A stretch of 64,000 bases of DNA from Linum tenue (GCA_946122785.1 CAMGYJ010000011.1:15748001-15812000); one strand, 5' to 3'. Numbered from the stretch's first letter, positions 1 through 12,436 are shown. A program made the numbers and translations. The notes: generated by a model from the letters alone, not told the origin.

Positions 1-21
1 ACTAACACAAGCATATCACCT

Positions 22-2922
22 TCACGATGGCCCGCCAACGCTTGGTTTCTTCTCCACTTCCAAGCCAAAATGTTCCCTGAGAATGCGTTTGGAGGTCCTC
101 CCAAAACCATTAGCCACTCTTTTCATACGCTCGAGTTTCCTCCTCTCCCAATTTATCTGATCTATCCTGCTAGTCACTGTGCTCCTTAGTTCACCAGCAC
201 CTGTTGCCTCTAACTCCAGGCATGCTAGTTCAGAATGCTCTTTCTGAAGTTGTTGATAGAGGTTTTGCAGATTTCTCTTCTTAGCATGGAGTTGTTCCTC
301 TGCGAGCTTCAACTCTAGCTTCTGTGACTTTCGCATTGCACGAAGTACATCGTCGATTTCGGCATCAAGTTGGAGAATTTCAGCGCTGTAATCAGGAGAT
401 TCGGCCTTCAAATCAAGAAAGGTTGGCTTTTTGTCCATGTCTGTCAAAAGAGCAAAGTAAAGAGACATGCTATAAGACTTTCAGGCAGTAATTTGAAGAT
501 AGAGCATCAGTCTGAGAGAGGGTAAGTCAGAAGAACCATGTTAAATGGATCAAAAGAGAATTTACCGGATGCATCCTCGTCATCTTTACATACATCTTCA
601 AGGGTAGTTCCATGCCTAAGCTGGAGATGTCAATATGAAATTGTTAAAACATATGAAAAAGTAGAGTGAGAAAGCTATTATACTTTTATTACTGCCAAAA
701 TTAGCTGAACTCGCTTTATAGGGCAACTGCATCCTGTTGTTCTTGCATTGCACAAGCCATGTTGGCTGGCAGCTACATGGCAGCTGCACTTACAATTCAA
801 ATTGTATGGATGTGGATGCAATGCAATTCTAATTACGAAGCCAGCTAATTTAGCAATTGGACTTGCAATGCCACCTCGGATTCTATTGTATTCGCTTCCA
901 ATTATGAACATAATATTCTAAGATGTTGCATGTCGCTAGTTGAAATTGTGATGAATTATAGGGATTTATATGATCTGAAAAATTGCCGAATTGAGTGGTT
1001 GTAAGATTGTTTTATGTGACATTTGAAATGACAAATTAATTGCAAGGATGGGGATAATCTTACCTTTGCGGCAGCCAATTCAATGCGCTTCAGCAAATCC
1101 TTGGCTTTATTTCTCCGAGACCCACGCAAGATGCAGATGCCAACATTTAATATTTTCTCTACCTCGTCTCGAGAATCTATGAACTTGCAAGTTTGCAAGA
1201 GCTTCACAGCATGTGGAACCATATCAGTTTTTGCATCACAACGACGGCATAGGTACTCAGCATCAAGGCCAATACTTCCACCAACAGTTCCTGCCATGTA
1301 AGTTCTCAGAGCACACTCAATGTGGGCTAAATGACTACATATACAGCCTGGAGTCACCACAGATTGGCACTTGATGTAATTGTAAGCACCATGTGATGAA
1401 GTAATGATTTTGGAACAAAGAATACAACAACAATCACGGCAGAAACCAGACTCAGTACAGCAAATATCACAAGGCACTGAAGGTACAGGAGGACTACTGC
1501 CTATTGCTCCTTCAAGACTACTGCAACCCTTATTTCCTGCCTTACAGCCTCCACCTGATTGGGGATTAAAGGTTAAAGTAGCTGAAGGGGGCACAGGAAA
1601 GGCACTGCTATCAATGTCTCCTGTAATAGTTAGAGAAGGATTCCCATTCGCAAGTCCTGCAAACAGAATAAGATAATAAACAAGAAAATCAAACCAAATA
1701 TCCCGCCACAAGCTGCCTAGTTAAGGCTTGATTACCTTATATTACAGCATAAGGTAGAAATATTTTTCTGATTTCAGAAGCTCATTAACCACGAATGCTA
1801 CTTTCTTAAATGGGCTACCATGCTACGGCGCAACAAATGCAACATACCATTACAAAAAAAATTAACACAAGCACATTTGTACTGCCTGAATTACATTACA
1901 GTTGTTAACCTAACGTCATTAACATTCCTCTCATACATTCTCTTCCAAGACTTAAGCAGTAACTCAAACTCTTAACTTGATAGAACCCACTCATAACTCT
2001 ATTTTGGGATGTGAATTTCTTGAATAGGATCATAATCCCTACAAGGAATGAAACACAAACAGGCACCAGACCATGAGAATAACGTATACAAGTTGTAGAT
2101 CCGATGGGAATTTACCATAGAAGGTACACAGGATTTTCTTTGCAAGGCAGTATACTTCTCTTCTTTTTTTTTTTTTTTTTGGTAGGAGTATACTTCACTA
2201 TTTGACTGCACTTGGAAGCCACTTGAAGTATCTCCTTGTTCTTTTACTTGAACTATCTCTTTTTTGGAAAAAGGTCGAGATAATTACCCTCAATAGGCCA
2301 CATAAGGTGAAACCCTATCATGTTCAATATCATTTCAGGACTCGAAGATATACATTTATGCATGCATATGGCACCATTAACTCTAAGCACAGTTCCAAGC
2401 TAAAGACCAGGATTTCTGCCATTGCTAGTAGCACGGGGATATTACAATCGCGAGCAGAACAGAATAACATGGGACATCAATGAGGTCCAGGCAAGCAGAA
2501 ATGATAAAAGCTGTACGGAGAGAGAACTTACTGTTCACGGCGGCCTGGCTAGAAGGGATCCTCCAGACAAAGGAATCAAAGAATGCCTCAACATTGGCAT
2601 CAGGGAAATGCGTTTGAAGGAATCTCTGCACAGAAAGCTTGCTTGCGAAACCGTTCTTTACACGAGCAGGAGCGCCCACAAGATGGCAAAGGCTTTTGGG
2701 GAGGTAGAGGAATCTATCCAGATGATATCCAGAGTAGGTTAGTCGTTTCCCAACTTTCCAGCCCCACATGTCTCCAGGTTTAGGCCAATTCTCAGGAGCA
2801 TAAGGTAGCCCTTCACCAGCCTCATCACATGGAACTGGTCTCAGAGGGAAGCGAGATCCTTTCGCTTTAGATGGGGTATTTCCATTGCCCTTCTCGTCAG
2901 TTTCCATTGGCTCCTTCCCCAT
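22..2922 (-). CDS. OBERON-like PHD-finger protein with N-terminal plant-specific domain and C-terminal coiled coil
   Basis: My gene model has four coding exons on the minus strand: 2922-2532, 1656-1064, 620-566 and 440-22. All junctions are GT-AG, the phases agree, and the total is 485 codons plus TGA. The ATG at 2922-2920 is the first in frame after an upstream TGA. Residues about 38-123 form a Trp-rich domain (GLPYAPENWPKPGD, then WGWKVGKR) that recurs in the gene at 32006-33932. Residues 193-270 hold a Cys/His cluster (CDICC, CRDCCCILC, CSHLAHIEC, CRRC) resembling the OBERON-type PHD finger. Residues about 360-435 are a charged coiled coil. OBERON-class proteins are nuclear chromatin-associated regulators; the role here is inferred from the finger. 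The N-terminal domain may be the one catalogued as DUF7081, which is from memory. No lesions were seen, so the gene is probably functional. Confidence 0.82.
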
Positions 2923-3400
2923 GGAGATCAATCTAGCCGGCCTTTCAGTTCAGTATAAACAGACCACAAAGAAGCCCCAGTGGGTTAACATAAAGACGAT
3001 GGATATCAAACCGAGTTTTCATATCAGCAATTTCGTTCCGAATTCAAGGGTTCAAGCATCTAAAACCAGATAACACAAAACAAAGAGAGATAATAAAAGA
3101 AGAGCAGTCGAAACGTTACCGGAATTCTTCTGTTCGAAGAGATTGAGGAGACAAATTAGGGTTCCGAAAAAATCACGAAATGGAATCCAGTCGCCAGAGG
3201 AGAGTGAGAAATGATAAGGATCCCAGTGAGTTTCGCAGCAGAGCAGGTTACGTTCGCAAGGGAAATGCCGGAACAATTTGACGGCCTGAAAGCGGCGATT
3301 GAAGCATAATATACTCAATTTGAATTGCCGTAAATGGCAAGTTAATGAATTGGGAATTTGGAACCCTAAATGCGCTGAGTGTCAGTCAGTTCAGTCAGTA
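2923..3400 (-). promoter_or_regulatory. 5' flank and probable 5' UTR of the OBERON-like gene
   Basis: A good minus-strand splice donor (CCG then GTAACG, junction at 3120/3119) lies upstream of the start codon. A 5' UTR intron is therefore likely, ending shortly before 2922. No clear TATA box was seen. The exact transcription start cannot be read from the sequence. Confidence 0.4.
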
Positions 3401-3500
3401 CACCCAGGCCAGCAAGCAGCCGGACGCCACGCTCTAACTTGCAACGGCTGACGGTAATGAGCGAGTTTGCGTAAACCATCCTCATTTCCACTTTTAAATA

Positions 3501-3530
3501 CTAGTGTGGGCCCCGGCCAGTTGGTCGGAG
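3501..3530 (-). mobile_element. Helitron 3' terminus (minus strand)
   Basis: Read on the minus strand, the sequence gives a hairpin with arms at 3523-3528 and 3513-3518 (one mismatch, 4-base loop), then about 8 bases, then CTAG at 3504-3501, followed by T. A GC hairpin shortly before a CTRR end with insertion at A/T is the hallmark of plant Helitrons. The element body would extend rightwards from here. Its 5' TC end was not located. Confidence 0.6.
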
Positions 3531-5689
3531 AAAGGTGAGGTATGAAATTTGATAATATAATAGGGTGTATAGCTTATTGTTGTATAGTTTTTTTTTTAGA
3601 AATTCATGATAAAAATAGTGAATTTTAGCAGGAAAGAGACATGAATGATGCAATGAATCAAAAATCGGCTTTATGAACCAAAATCAAGTACATGTTACCT
3701 TGTGAAACAATATTGTTTCTGGTAATATGATGAGGTGGAGTAAGTTTTATAGAAACCGAATTCCAGAAAATCGAATAAAAAATCGCCTATCCCGTCGGTT
3801 TTCGGGAAATGAGCATCTCACAATCGTTGCTAGCTTTTACTCGGCCCGTTGGTCGATTAATTTGCTTTATAAAACTTTCATCTTGTCGTCATTGTACTTT
3901 CTGATTTTTGTTAAGCCATGATAAAATCTAAGGAAATCAAGAACGAATAACACAATTTGGGATAGGAACCGTCGTTGTCGTATCCTAGAAAATGGTGGTA
4001 AACACAGACTCACCTGCCAAACTGGTTTGGATTGAGATTTTTATCGGGTATCAGGGAACCATGTGATTATAAATTAGACTTGATCAAAACGGGCCAAAAC
4101 TTGAAATTCAGCATGTTTGACCGACCCATGCCAAATTCTAATTATTCTTTACTTTTAAACTTCCTATTTGAAAATAAAAAATAGTGAAAGAAAAGAGATG
4201 ACTGCAATTCGCCATTTGCACATCACTTATTCGAGAATAAAACCATAAAAATTCAAAAGGAACTGAAAATGTTTTTCAAAATTATATCCGTCTCATATCC
4301 ATATGAGGGAGGGTTTTTCAAACCCATCCTCATATCCGTGGGTTTCGGGTACCCATAGGTAATACCCGCCCCGTACATCCAACATGATAACACCTAAAAT
4401 TTTATATGTAAATTTTCAATTATTTATAACACTAAACGCACCTACTATATGATGAAGTCGGCAAAGAAACAATCATTCTTAACACGATTCAAAACATCTT
4501 ATCCTAAAAACATCCGTTAATCCATAAGATAGTACACAATGTAATCCAAATAATTATTCTCTTACTCTAATACATCTATTAAATACTAACTAACTAACAT
4601 AATCTTGTTAACAAGGGAAACAATGAAAGAGTGAAGGGAGAGTTGAGGAAAAAGAATTAGATTTTGATTTGGTGGCCACCCAATTACATTTCTAATTAAT
4701 ATTTTTTTTAGTTACCCTCACTATTTGGTATGGGTATGGGGCGGAGGAGGCTAAAACCATACCCGCCCCATACCCATCAAACGTTTTGCGGGTTTTACCC
4801 ATACCCGTCCCATACCCGGTCAAAGCGGGAATTTCCCACGTTGACTGGGTCGGGGCGGGTGGGTAACCGCAGTTATGGGTTTGATTGTCATCCCTACGGT
4901 TGTGTCCTTTGACTCCAACACCACACAGAGGGCCGGTAAAGCTTTGGTGTGAAAGACGGGAGATGTTTTACTAAGTAATGTTATGATAAATAATCATCCA
5001 TAATTTGTCATGTCATCTTCTATGGAAGGTTTTTAATATTTTTTTATAAATTTAACGGGTTATATCCCTTTTATTTTAATTCATACTTTAAAATTTTTTG
5101 TATAGATTAATTGTACTCTTCAAAATTATATACACTTTCATAATTATGTACTCTTCAAAATTATATAAGATTGTACCAAGTGATATATAAGTGTACTATG
5201 ATAGTATGAACATACCATATTGTTTAATAATTAAATACATGATAATATGATTATACGAACTGTCATTTACCACATTCATTATTATGTACCACTAGTTACC
5301 ACCCCTATACCACGGTGGTATGAAGTGGTACATTTGTTTCTGTATTTTTTTCAGAAATTTGTAGATTCAATAAATCATGATGAATTCGTTCAATCTATGC
5401 AAAAGAAATTAAAATTCGAGTAAAAAACGAAGGTGGTAAACTGGTAATGAGTGGTATGAGTGTCATGAAATTTTTTCTCAGATATATTAAAAATGGATCT
5501 CATTTTGTAGATTACAACGAACTCGTTCCATATGTGCAAAAAAAATTGAAATTCAAGTTACAACGAAGAAGATTATACGTCATTAATAAAGCTAGGAATA
5601 ATAAGAAGTCAATAATTCACACACTTTTTTTTTTTAGTGATGCCAAGAGAGAACAAGAGTTAATCATACAAAACTAACCAAGAATCCCC
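3531..5689. other. AT-rich stretch without recognisable genes
   Basis: Open frames here are short and show no family resemblance. The stretch may be the body of the minus-strand Helitron ending at 3501 plus unrelated repeat debris. The block at 4280-4905 is described separately. Confidence 0.5.
4280..4905. repeat. Degenerate GGGTACCC/TACCCGCCCC motif repeat, probably a non-autonomous hAT-like element
   Basis: Variants of ATACCCGCCCC, GGGTACCCAT and CCCATACCCG recur on both strands at 4320-4375 and 4725-4890. The right edge reads TTGTCATCCCTA, whose reverse complement TAGGGATGACAA resembles hAT-type termini. A matching left terminus and target duplication were not found, so the boundaries and the classification are tentative. 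Confidence 0.35.
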
Positions 5690-6560
5690 TACAATCAACA
5701 CCCTAGTGAACCCACCCAACAAAGTCGAAGGACTCTAGCTTTAGACAAGGCAATATCAGTGCTTTACACGCCACTCTATGGGCAGCACTGTTGGCAGTTC
5801 TAGGAACCGCCCTAAACTCTATACAAAATGACAAAGTGTTTAGGATGTAACGACACTCCCGGAGCACTAGACCACCAAATGGAAACTTCTAGTACGCCTT
5901 GCCAGATCTGCTTGACAACCACCTTGGAATCACCTTCCACTATCACATGATTCAAGGATCTTGAGGCGACGATGGTGATAGCGTCTCTTCCTACTAGGAG
6001 CACTTCTAGATAGGGGTTGACCACTCTCTGATGACGCATGACGGCTGCCAACCACATGCCCGTCTGACCCACGAAAACAAGACCAGACGATCACCCAGCG
6101 TCTCGACCAACTGCATCAAAGTTGAACTTCAAAAAGTCTTTTGGCGAAGACTTCTAGCTAGGTGGTTGGAGGTGGAATCAAGAGGAAAGAGCGGGAGGCG
6201 AAAGGGTGGCGGGGAGGGAGATTGGAGACTTCAAGGACCTATTAGTAAAATTGGCTGGCGAGGGAACGTACATGATGTTGGCAGAAATAAAAAATCACTT
6301 TATTTTTAGACTTCCAGATCCTCCAAAGTAAGCAGATGCATTGGAGAATGTGGAATTGGGAGATCTCAAAGATCATGATGACATTGTCGCCACCATATAC
6401 TAAAATTGACAGTCGGGGCGGAATCATTTAAGTAGCTCAATTCCACTAAGGTCCACAATTGGACCTGGGGCCATCTGAAAAATAAGTGTTCAATGCTCTC
6501 TCGATGTCTCCAACATATGGGGTGTTGGTTGAGGCAGTAACTCCACGGGGTTGTAGGACT
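5690..6560 (-). pseudogene. 3' fragment of an L1-type LINE ORF2 (RNase H region)
   Basis: On the minus strand, about 5700-6072 reads as an RNase H-like segment. Landmarks are ARDA-like GRDAITI, the HVIVEGDSKVVV signature, and a tail NSAAHRVACKA that matches the usual end of plant L1 RNase H domains. Upstream (6240-6430) are remnants of the zf-RVT/linker region with stop codons. The piece lacks reverse transcriptase and is a dead fragment, less complete than the LINE at 25.9-31.4 kb. Confidence 0.6.
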
Positions 6561-7379
6561 ACCATTGTCAGTATTACCATATCAAATTTTTTTTAGCTTA
6601 GGTGGGACTTTAATTGAAGGCTAAGATATTAATTTTAACAAAATGAATGCTCCCACTAATTGATGGATCTCAAATGAGTCAAATTTACTTAAGGAAAAAG
6701 CAATATTGAAGGTTTTAACTTTTAACCATGGCCTGAAATGACAGAGAGACTTAATTTTCAACTGGGTATAAAAGCTTGTGAAAGGGGTCTTCTAAAACGG
6801 AACTTGTAAATTCATCCCAATTTGAGCCGATGAAGGATTTGATGTTGAAAAAAAAGTCCACGGGTTAAATGAAATTAACTAGAATTATTTTGATGTCGTA
6901 GAATCAGCCCACCCAAAAGGAGCCCTCTAAACCTTCTACTGGGAAGTTAAAATTGCAGTTTAATACCAGCAATTAAATTCAAAATTCTCGTAATCAATAG
7001 AATTCGCCATTAATGTTATCAACAGGACACCCTTGCTGGAAGTTTGTCCGGGACAGCAAAAATGATCGATATTGATCGGAAGTTATCGAGAGCTACGACG
7101 TACGACTATTATGTCTCATATTTTCTCGAAGAAGCTCTAGTCGATGACAACCATCGTAATTCGGGTTCTAAAATTGCCAAACCCATCGCTGAAATTATAG
7201 CCTCTGGTGAATTAAATTGGGTCATATCAACATCTAGGGCTTAGGGGACAAGGGCCTAGGATACCGTCTTCGTATTTTACATTGATAGGTCGTCCTTGTT
7301 CATTGAGGTAGTCAGAGTTTAATAATTTGAATTTCAAATATCTCCATGATTCACGCCTGTAAATATGGCGATTTTAAAA
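6561..7379. other. No recognisable gene
   Basis: The sequence is AT-rich with only short open frames. The 66-codon plus-strand frame at 7044-7244 has no recognisable motif. I see nothing else to report here. Confidence 0.5.
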
Positions 7380-8185
7380 CCCCATAGCAGATGCCATTGA
7401 AGGCTCTGTTTTTAGGATCTTTAGCTTGCTCTGTTTCATCATTAATTTGACGACTTAATGGCTCAAATATGGCTATGGCTGCAAACGAGCCGAGTCGAGT
7501 TTTTTCTTAGCTTGAGCTCATCTCGTTTATAAATTTTTCAACTCGAGCTCGACTCGAACTCAAATTTTAATAATCCAGCTCGAGCTCGGCTCGATTAAAA
7601 ATAATCCAGCTCGAGCTCGACTAGGTAGAGCTCGATAAATGCGCATTAACACAGTTTGTCAAGCTGAGTATAAGCTCGGCTCAAGATAAGCTCGATTTGA
7701 AATCATTCTTGCAGAAAGTTGTGTACACATAAGAATTTAAATGACAAAAAGAACATTAGAAACTATAAATACAACTAACTTCCATACACATCCGTATTAA
7801 CAAGATAATGTTAATGTTTAGAAAAGTAATTAATCATTCCACAAGCTCTAAACAGCCCAGCTAGCGAGCTTAGCTCAACAAGCCACCAAGTCAAACTAGC
7901 TCACAAGCTTATCAAGCTGAGCATGGTCTAGCTCAAGCTTGGCTCGTTTACTAACAAGCTGGCTCGCGAGCCAGCTTATTAAATAACAAGTCGAGTGTCG
8001 AACGAGTTTTTTTCGATTCGAACGCCGAGTTGCTCGCGAGCAGCTTGGCTCCTTTACAACCCTAATTATGGCCTTTGCGGTCTTAAAACCCTATAGCAGA
8101 TGCCATTGAAGGCTCTGTTTTTCAGAGCCTTAACTTGCTCCGTTTCGTCATTAATTTGATGACTTAATGGCTCAATTATGGCTTT
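7380..8185 (+). repeat. Tandem duplication of about 95 bp, split by an hAT-like insertion
   Basis: Two direct copies occur at about 7380-7473 and 8088-8185. Both run from an ATAGCAGATGCCATTGAAGG start to a CTTAATGGCTCAA end with a few differences. The hAT-like element at 7474-8064 lies at the end of the first copy. Confidence 0.7.
7474..8064. mobile_element. Non-autonomous hAT-like element
   Basis: The ends are inverted: the left reads TATGGCTGCAAACGAGCC and the right, reverse-complemented, reads TAGGGTTGTAAAGGAGCC. The flanks carry a near-perfect 8-bp duplication (AATATGGC at 7466-7473, ATTATGGC at 8065-8072). The interior is rich in GAGCTCGAGCTCG motifs on both strands and has no transposase. 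Termini of the form TAGGGYTGTAAA with 8-bp duplications are typical of hAT elements. Confidence 0.65.
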
Positions 8186-8409
8186 TCCGGCGCTGGTCAT
8201 TATTGTGTGTTTAACCCTGTAAATGCTATTAAAAATGAAGCTTTTTAACTCCATTGAATGTTGACTTAAATGCCCTGTGTAGGAATCGGTCGTCGTCGAT
8301 GTTGGACGAACTCCGACGATCTTCCGATGAAAAGGTGCAAACTTTCTGGGATCTCAGCTTTCACTCGCCAGGCTACCGAGCCATACCACTTCTTGCTCTT
8401 CTTTCATGC

Positions 8410-8859
8410 TTATATCCACAGTACAATATTGGAATCGGTACTGCCCGAAAAACTATCCCCCAACGACCTAGCAGCACCGTCCCTCAGCGAAACCGACGTC
8501 GCTTCCGCCGACAACTTCTTCATCGACAGCAATGGCCGAGTATTACTGCCCACTTGAGGAGTGGCCGCCTTCTCCTTGTCGTTGCTCGACACGTCGCCAC
8601 CGCTCTCCAGTCGAGACGACGATGAGTCCGGGGTTTCGTTACCGTTGTGGCCATTATGAGCCGCACCTTTGTTGTTGTCGTAGATGGGATTGGAAATGTA
8701 GATGAAATGCTCGGCGGTGTTATTGGTGTTGTTGTAGGCAGGGGAGGTCTGATTGTTGTGATGGTGAGGAGGAGGAGCGAAGGTGGAGATTTCTCGGATT
8801 TCTTGAGGGGAAGAGGAGTAGGAGGCCGTCAGATCTTCCCCTGCTCTCAGTCTATTAAT
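8410..8859 (-). CDS. Unrecognised open frame, likely a 3'-terminal exon
   Basis: The minus strand stays open for 150 codons from just after a TGA (8862-8860) to TAA at 8412-8410. It has no ATG near its beginning, which suggests an exon rather than a complete gene. A possible acceptor (GAGAGCAG) lies at its upstream edge. The composition is protein-like: a Ser-rich start (ASYSSSPQEIREISTF), an Asn/His-rich middle (HHHNNQ, NNTNNT), then KEKAATPQ and a C-terminus ending STDSNIVLWI. GC content is higher than in the surroundings. I do not recognise the family. It could be the last exon of a host gene or a captured fragment. Confidence 0.4.
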   Translation of the reverse strand: MNRLRAGEDLTASYSSSPQEIREISTFAPPPHHHNNQTSPAYNNTNNTAEHFIYISNPIYDNNKGAAHNGHNGNETPDSSSSRLESGGDVSSNDKEKAATPQVGSNTRPLLSMKKLSAEATSVSLRDGAARSLGDSFSGSTDSNIVLWI

Positions 8860-8949
8860 TCACACACTTTAGATCTAGACTTTTCCGACCTTACTCAAAA
8901 CTAAGGCCTAGATCTTACATAACCCTTATGCATTCTATCCTATACGGTG

Positions 8950-9660
8950 AAGAGGCCGTTATGAGTTTTTACCATGGTTGTGATAATGTGATACCAGTGG
9001 CATATGCCGGTACAACCGTGTTCAACCAGTATTGGTTATAAAACCAGCTAGAATGCCTTCAATATAATTGGAATGATTGATATTAGGCCTCTAAACAAAA
9101 TAATATTATTTTAGTGAGTTTAATTAAAAAAAATTGATTTGTTTCTTGAATTTCAAAGTTACATGTTAAGATTTTATTTTTTAATTCAAGTATAAATATT
9201 TTCTTGTAGATAAGAGTAATATAGGTTTGTTTCATTATTGTAAGGTGTTACTTGAGGAGTCTGAATCATGGGAGCTTCAGCTTCGAGACTGGTGGTACTA
9301 CCACTAGGCTAAACTCTTGTTAACTGAAATGTTTAGATGTTTATGTTATTTGTTAGATTCAAGTATAAACGTTTGAATGTTAGCATTAACTTAGTATTCA
9401 AATATGAGGATTTTCTATTTGTTTGGCATATTATATTTTTTAAAATATGAATGTAAAATTTAGAGAGATTGTCTTCAAATATGCTATATATATCTGTCTA
9501 AATTCATTTAGTGCTAATTATTCCCAACTTTCCTACATGTTTGCCAAAACAGACATGAACTGATATAAATCGATTGTACCACTAGCAGAACCATACTGCT
9601 TCCCAAACTGATGTATGATATAAACCGCTTCGGCAACCTTGGTTGTGATCATGTGTCACA
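8950..9660 (+). repeat. Dispersed repeat, copy A
   Basis: About 500 bp from about 9010 to 9560 is alignable by eye, with indels, to 41524-42020 in the same orientation. Shared landmarks are ACAAAACCARCTAGAATGC, TTTGTTTCTTGAATTT, GATGTTTATGTTATTTGTT and CTAAATTCATTTAGTG. The family is not recognised and contains no coding capacity. Confidence 0.55.
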
Positions 9661-9764
9661 GCTTTTGATAAATCAGTACTTTTTTAGTCATAGACAATTT
9701 AATAAGGACAAAATAGTTGGCGTAATTATCACCAGCTTAATAACCAAACATGATAATTCGCTAA

Positions 9765-10479
9765 CATAACGTTTGGTACCAAATGAATCCTTAGAATTTA
9801 TTTCATTTTAAAATGAATTACAGTATAAAATTCATTGTTAAATGAATTCTTGTATTTGGCATGTCATATTCAAATCTTAAGAAATAAAATAAATTGAATT
9901 CCCAAGCCATATTTGGCGTACGTTTGTAATTGAATTGAATTAAAGTTTCCAACTACGCCCTTATTAATTCTCGCTAGAAACAATATTCATTGAAAATCCA
10001 TCTTCTAAAAAATGTTTTTGGTCCCATACGTAGAATATCAAAGTGTTCTTCTGTGTTTCTATTCTATTCATTAGTTCTTTCGATATTTTGTCAATGAACC
10101 CTACACTCTAGTTGTGGCTTCTCAACATATTGATATAATCAAAGCAGAAATATCAAATAACCAGAATATGCTACTAGCGATGCAATCAAACTATTGCCGA
10201 TGTTCCTCATACTGCATGAACTTGTGTCAAATAATACATGTAGAATTAGTTTAGCTAATAAATGAGGATAATTTTGTCATTTTGTTATAATTAGTAAATT
10301 CTTGTGGAATTCATTTGGAAATTTTATCTCAATTTATCGGAATTGCTATAACTAGCTCCAATTCCGTAGAATTCAAAATTTAGAATTGGAAATGAATTCT
10401 TTAAAATACCAAACAAAAAAAATTCATTTCAAAATGAATTCCTCAAAATTTATGAAATTCATTTATACCAAACGGGATG
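9765..10479. mobile_element. Tourist/Harbinger-like MITE (715 bp)
   Basis: Inverted termini of about 50 bp begin CATAACGTTTGGTA on the left and CATCCCGTTTGGTA on the reverse-complemented right. They are flanked by the trinucleotide TAA at 9762-9764 and 10480-10482. A 3-bp TWA duplication with no coding capacity fits non-autonomous PIF/Harbinger elements. Confidence 0.6.
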
Positions 10480-10889
10480 TAAAAGGAAAATTTTCGATAA
10501 AAGACGTTTTGTCGGACATTAGTGTTGAAGTGATGAGACACAATATGCTAGTTAATCAAAGAAAATGAACGAAAAATAATTCAGACTTCCTTCAAAAGCG
10601 CCCCGTATCATGAACCACATCACCCACCATAACACGAAGAACCACCAATTAAGAATTGCCACAAAAAAAAAACCCCACCAAGAATTCATGAGTTTGACAC
10701 CAATGCGACACATATTGTAGAGCAATGAGTCTACAAAACACTATAAGCCAATGTGCAAAAACCGGCTCTACCACGTAATCCCCTACTAATTAACCCGCAG
10801 AGTTCGGAGGGTTACTTTAGTCAATTATGCAACCTCGCTTTCTTGCTCGCCGTCTTCCAAATTGAAACCGGAAAGCGACACAATTCTGT

Positions 10890-12030
10890 AGCCGTCTTCA
10901 CTCTTCCCCAACGAAATCCTTCTTCCCGTCCTTCTTTGCCACTGAATTGGAAAATCGAAGGTATGATGTCCCTTTCTCTGCTCATCTTTTGAAGCTACAG
11001 GACAGGATTAGTTACTACTTTAAATCGCACTCAATCTGTAGACGAAATTTTGTGCCCGTCTTCCCCAACGAAATCCTTCTTCCCGTCCTTCTTTGGCGCT
11101 GAATCGGAAAGTCGAAGCTATCCTGGGCCTTTGTCTGCTCATCTCTTGAAGCTACACGACGGGATTACTTCTCCAAATCGCACTCAATCTGCATATTTTA
11201 CCTTCTCTCTCACAAAATTCTCACATGTTCTCTCTCTCACAGTCTGATTACCAAACCCTCAAAAAAATCTCTCGTCTTGCCCACCGCAGCTCCCTCGATG
11301 GCTTAATCTTGCCGGGCCCTAAACCTATTTCTCAAATTTGCTGGTGCCGCTGCCGGAAGTCCCTTCGACACCACACCGCCGAGCAAACTCACTGCCACCG
11401 TTTTTCCCCTTACACAGCTCGCAGCTCCCCCAATCCCACACCCTCAATTTGCTTCCCCAACTCCCTATGCTGCCCTCAAAAGTCCCTTCCAAACCCCGCC
11501 GCCGGCCTGTTTCCGCTCATACCCTTCTCAATCTCTCTTCGTATGTATTCTGAATTTAATGGTTACAGGTCATTCCAAGTCTCGCCCCATTTGCTAGGAG
11601 AAGGAATTTTGTTTTGATGGTACATTGGAATCATTGAGCATGGGTTGTTTCAGTCTCAAGTCTGGCTCTCTCTGCCTTTTGATTAGCTTTGTATGATATT
11701 ATGAATATGTTTGTTAGCTTTACGTCTTTTGATTTTGTAGCTTAATAATTGCATTATCTACAATTTTTCTAATACATGATCTTACACCAGAGTCTGAAGT
11801 GATTACTAGGTTGGAATGGCCTTGGGTTCAAAATAGGATATATCTGATGAACCATTGTACTTTATAGCTCTTGACGCAAAATTTGTCGCAGTCTTCCCAA
11901 CGAAAACCTTCTTACCGTCTTTCTTTGGCGCCGATTTGAAAATTCAAAGTTATCCCGGGCCTTTGTCTGCTCATCTCTTCAAGCTACCGGCCGGGAAACA
12001 TATTTTCAAATCGCACTCAATCTGCCTCTT
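10890..12030 (+). repeat. Three dispersed copies of a 150-bp unit
   Basis: Copies lie at about 10885-11040, 11048-11200 and 11878-12032. Each begins near CGTCTTCCCCAACGAAA or a variant, passes through CTTTGTCTGCTCATCTCTT and ends with CAAATCGCACTCAATCTG. The first two are nearly head-to-tail; the third is 680 bp away. Divergence between copies suggests an old duplication. No coding function is evident. Confidence 0.7.
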
Positions 12031-12436
12031 TAACTTCTCCGAGCTCTGGTGTGTTTGTTGTTGGGTGCTGTGACTTGCAAGTGGGCTGGATATCGCTGTT
12101 GATTGTTCGGTGTATTTGAGTCTAGGACGGGTGTCTCCATCAAATCATGCTCTCAGTGGCTGTCTGTCGGCGCATCTTGCTCCCAATGTTTAGTATGATT
12201 TGTGAACAATATTGTGGTTCTTTGCCTACAATGTTTTTCAATCTCTTGGACAGTTTTATCTGAATGGATTCCCTTTTTCTTTTGAATCAATTTTTGGTCA
12301 TACCTGTGAATCCCATCTGAGGCTTAGTCCAGTGAGTTTCAGCTACTGTCATAAACAGGTTGATGTCATTCAGGAGGTTTTATTGTCAAAATCTGCTGCA
12401 TTTTTTGACATTTCACAATGATTATGTTTGATATCC

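Noticed and set aside
7480..8050. Repeated GAGCTCGAGCTCG units suggesting a CRISPR-like or satellite array
   Set aside because: The units are irregular, on both strands, and enclosed by hAT-like termini with an 8-bp duplication. CRISPR arrays are not expected in a plant nuclear segment.
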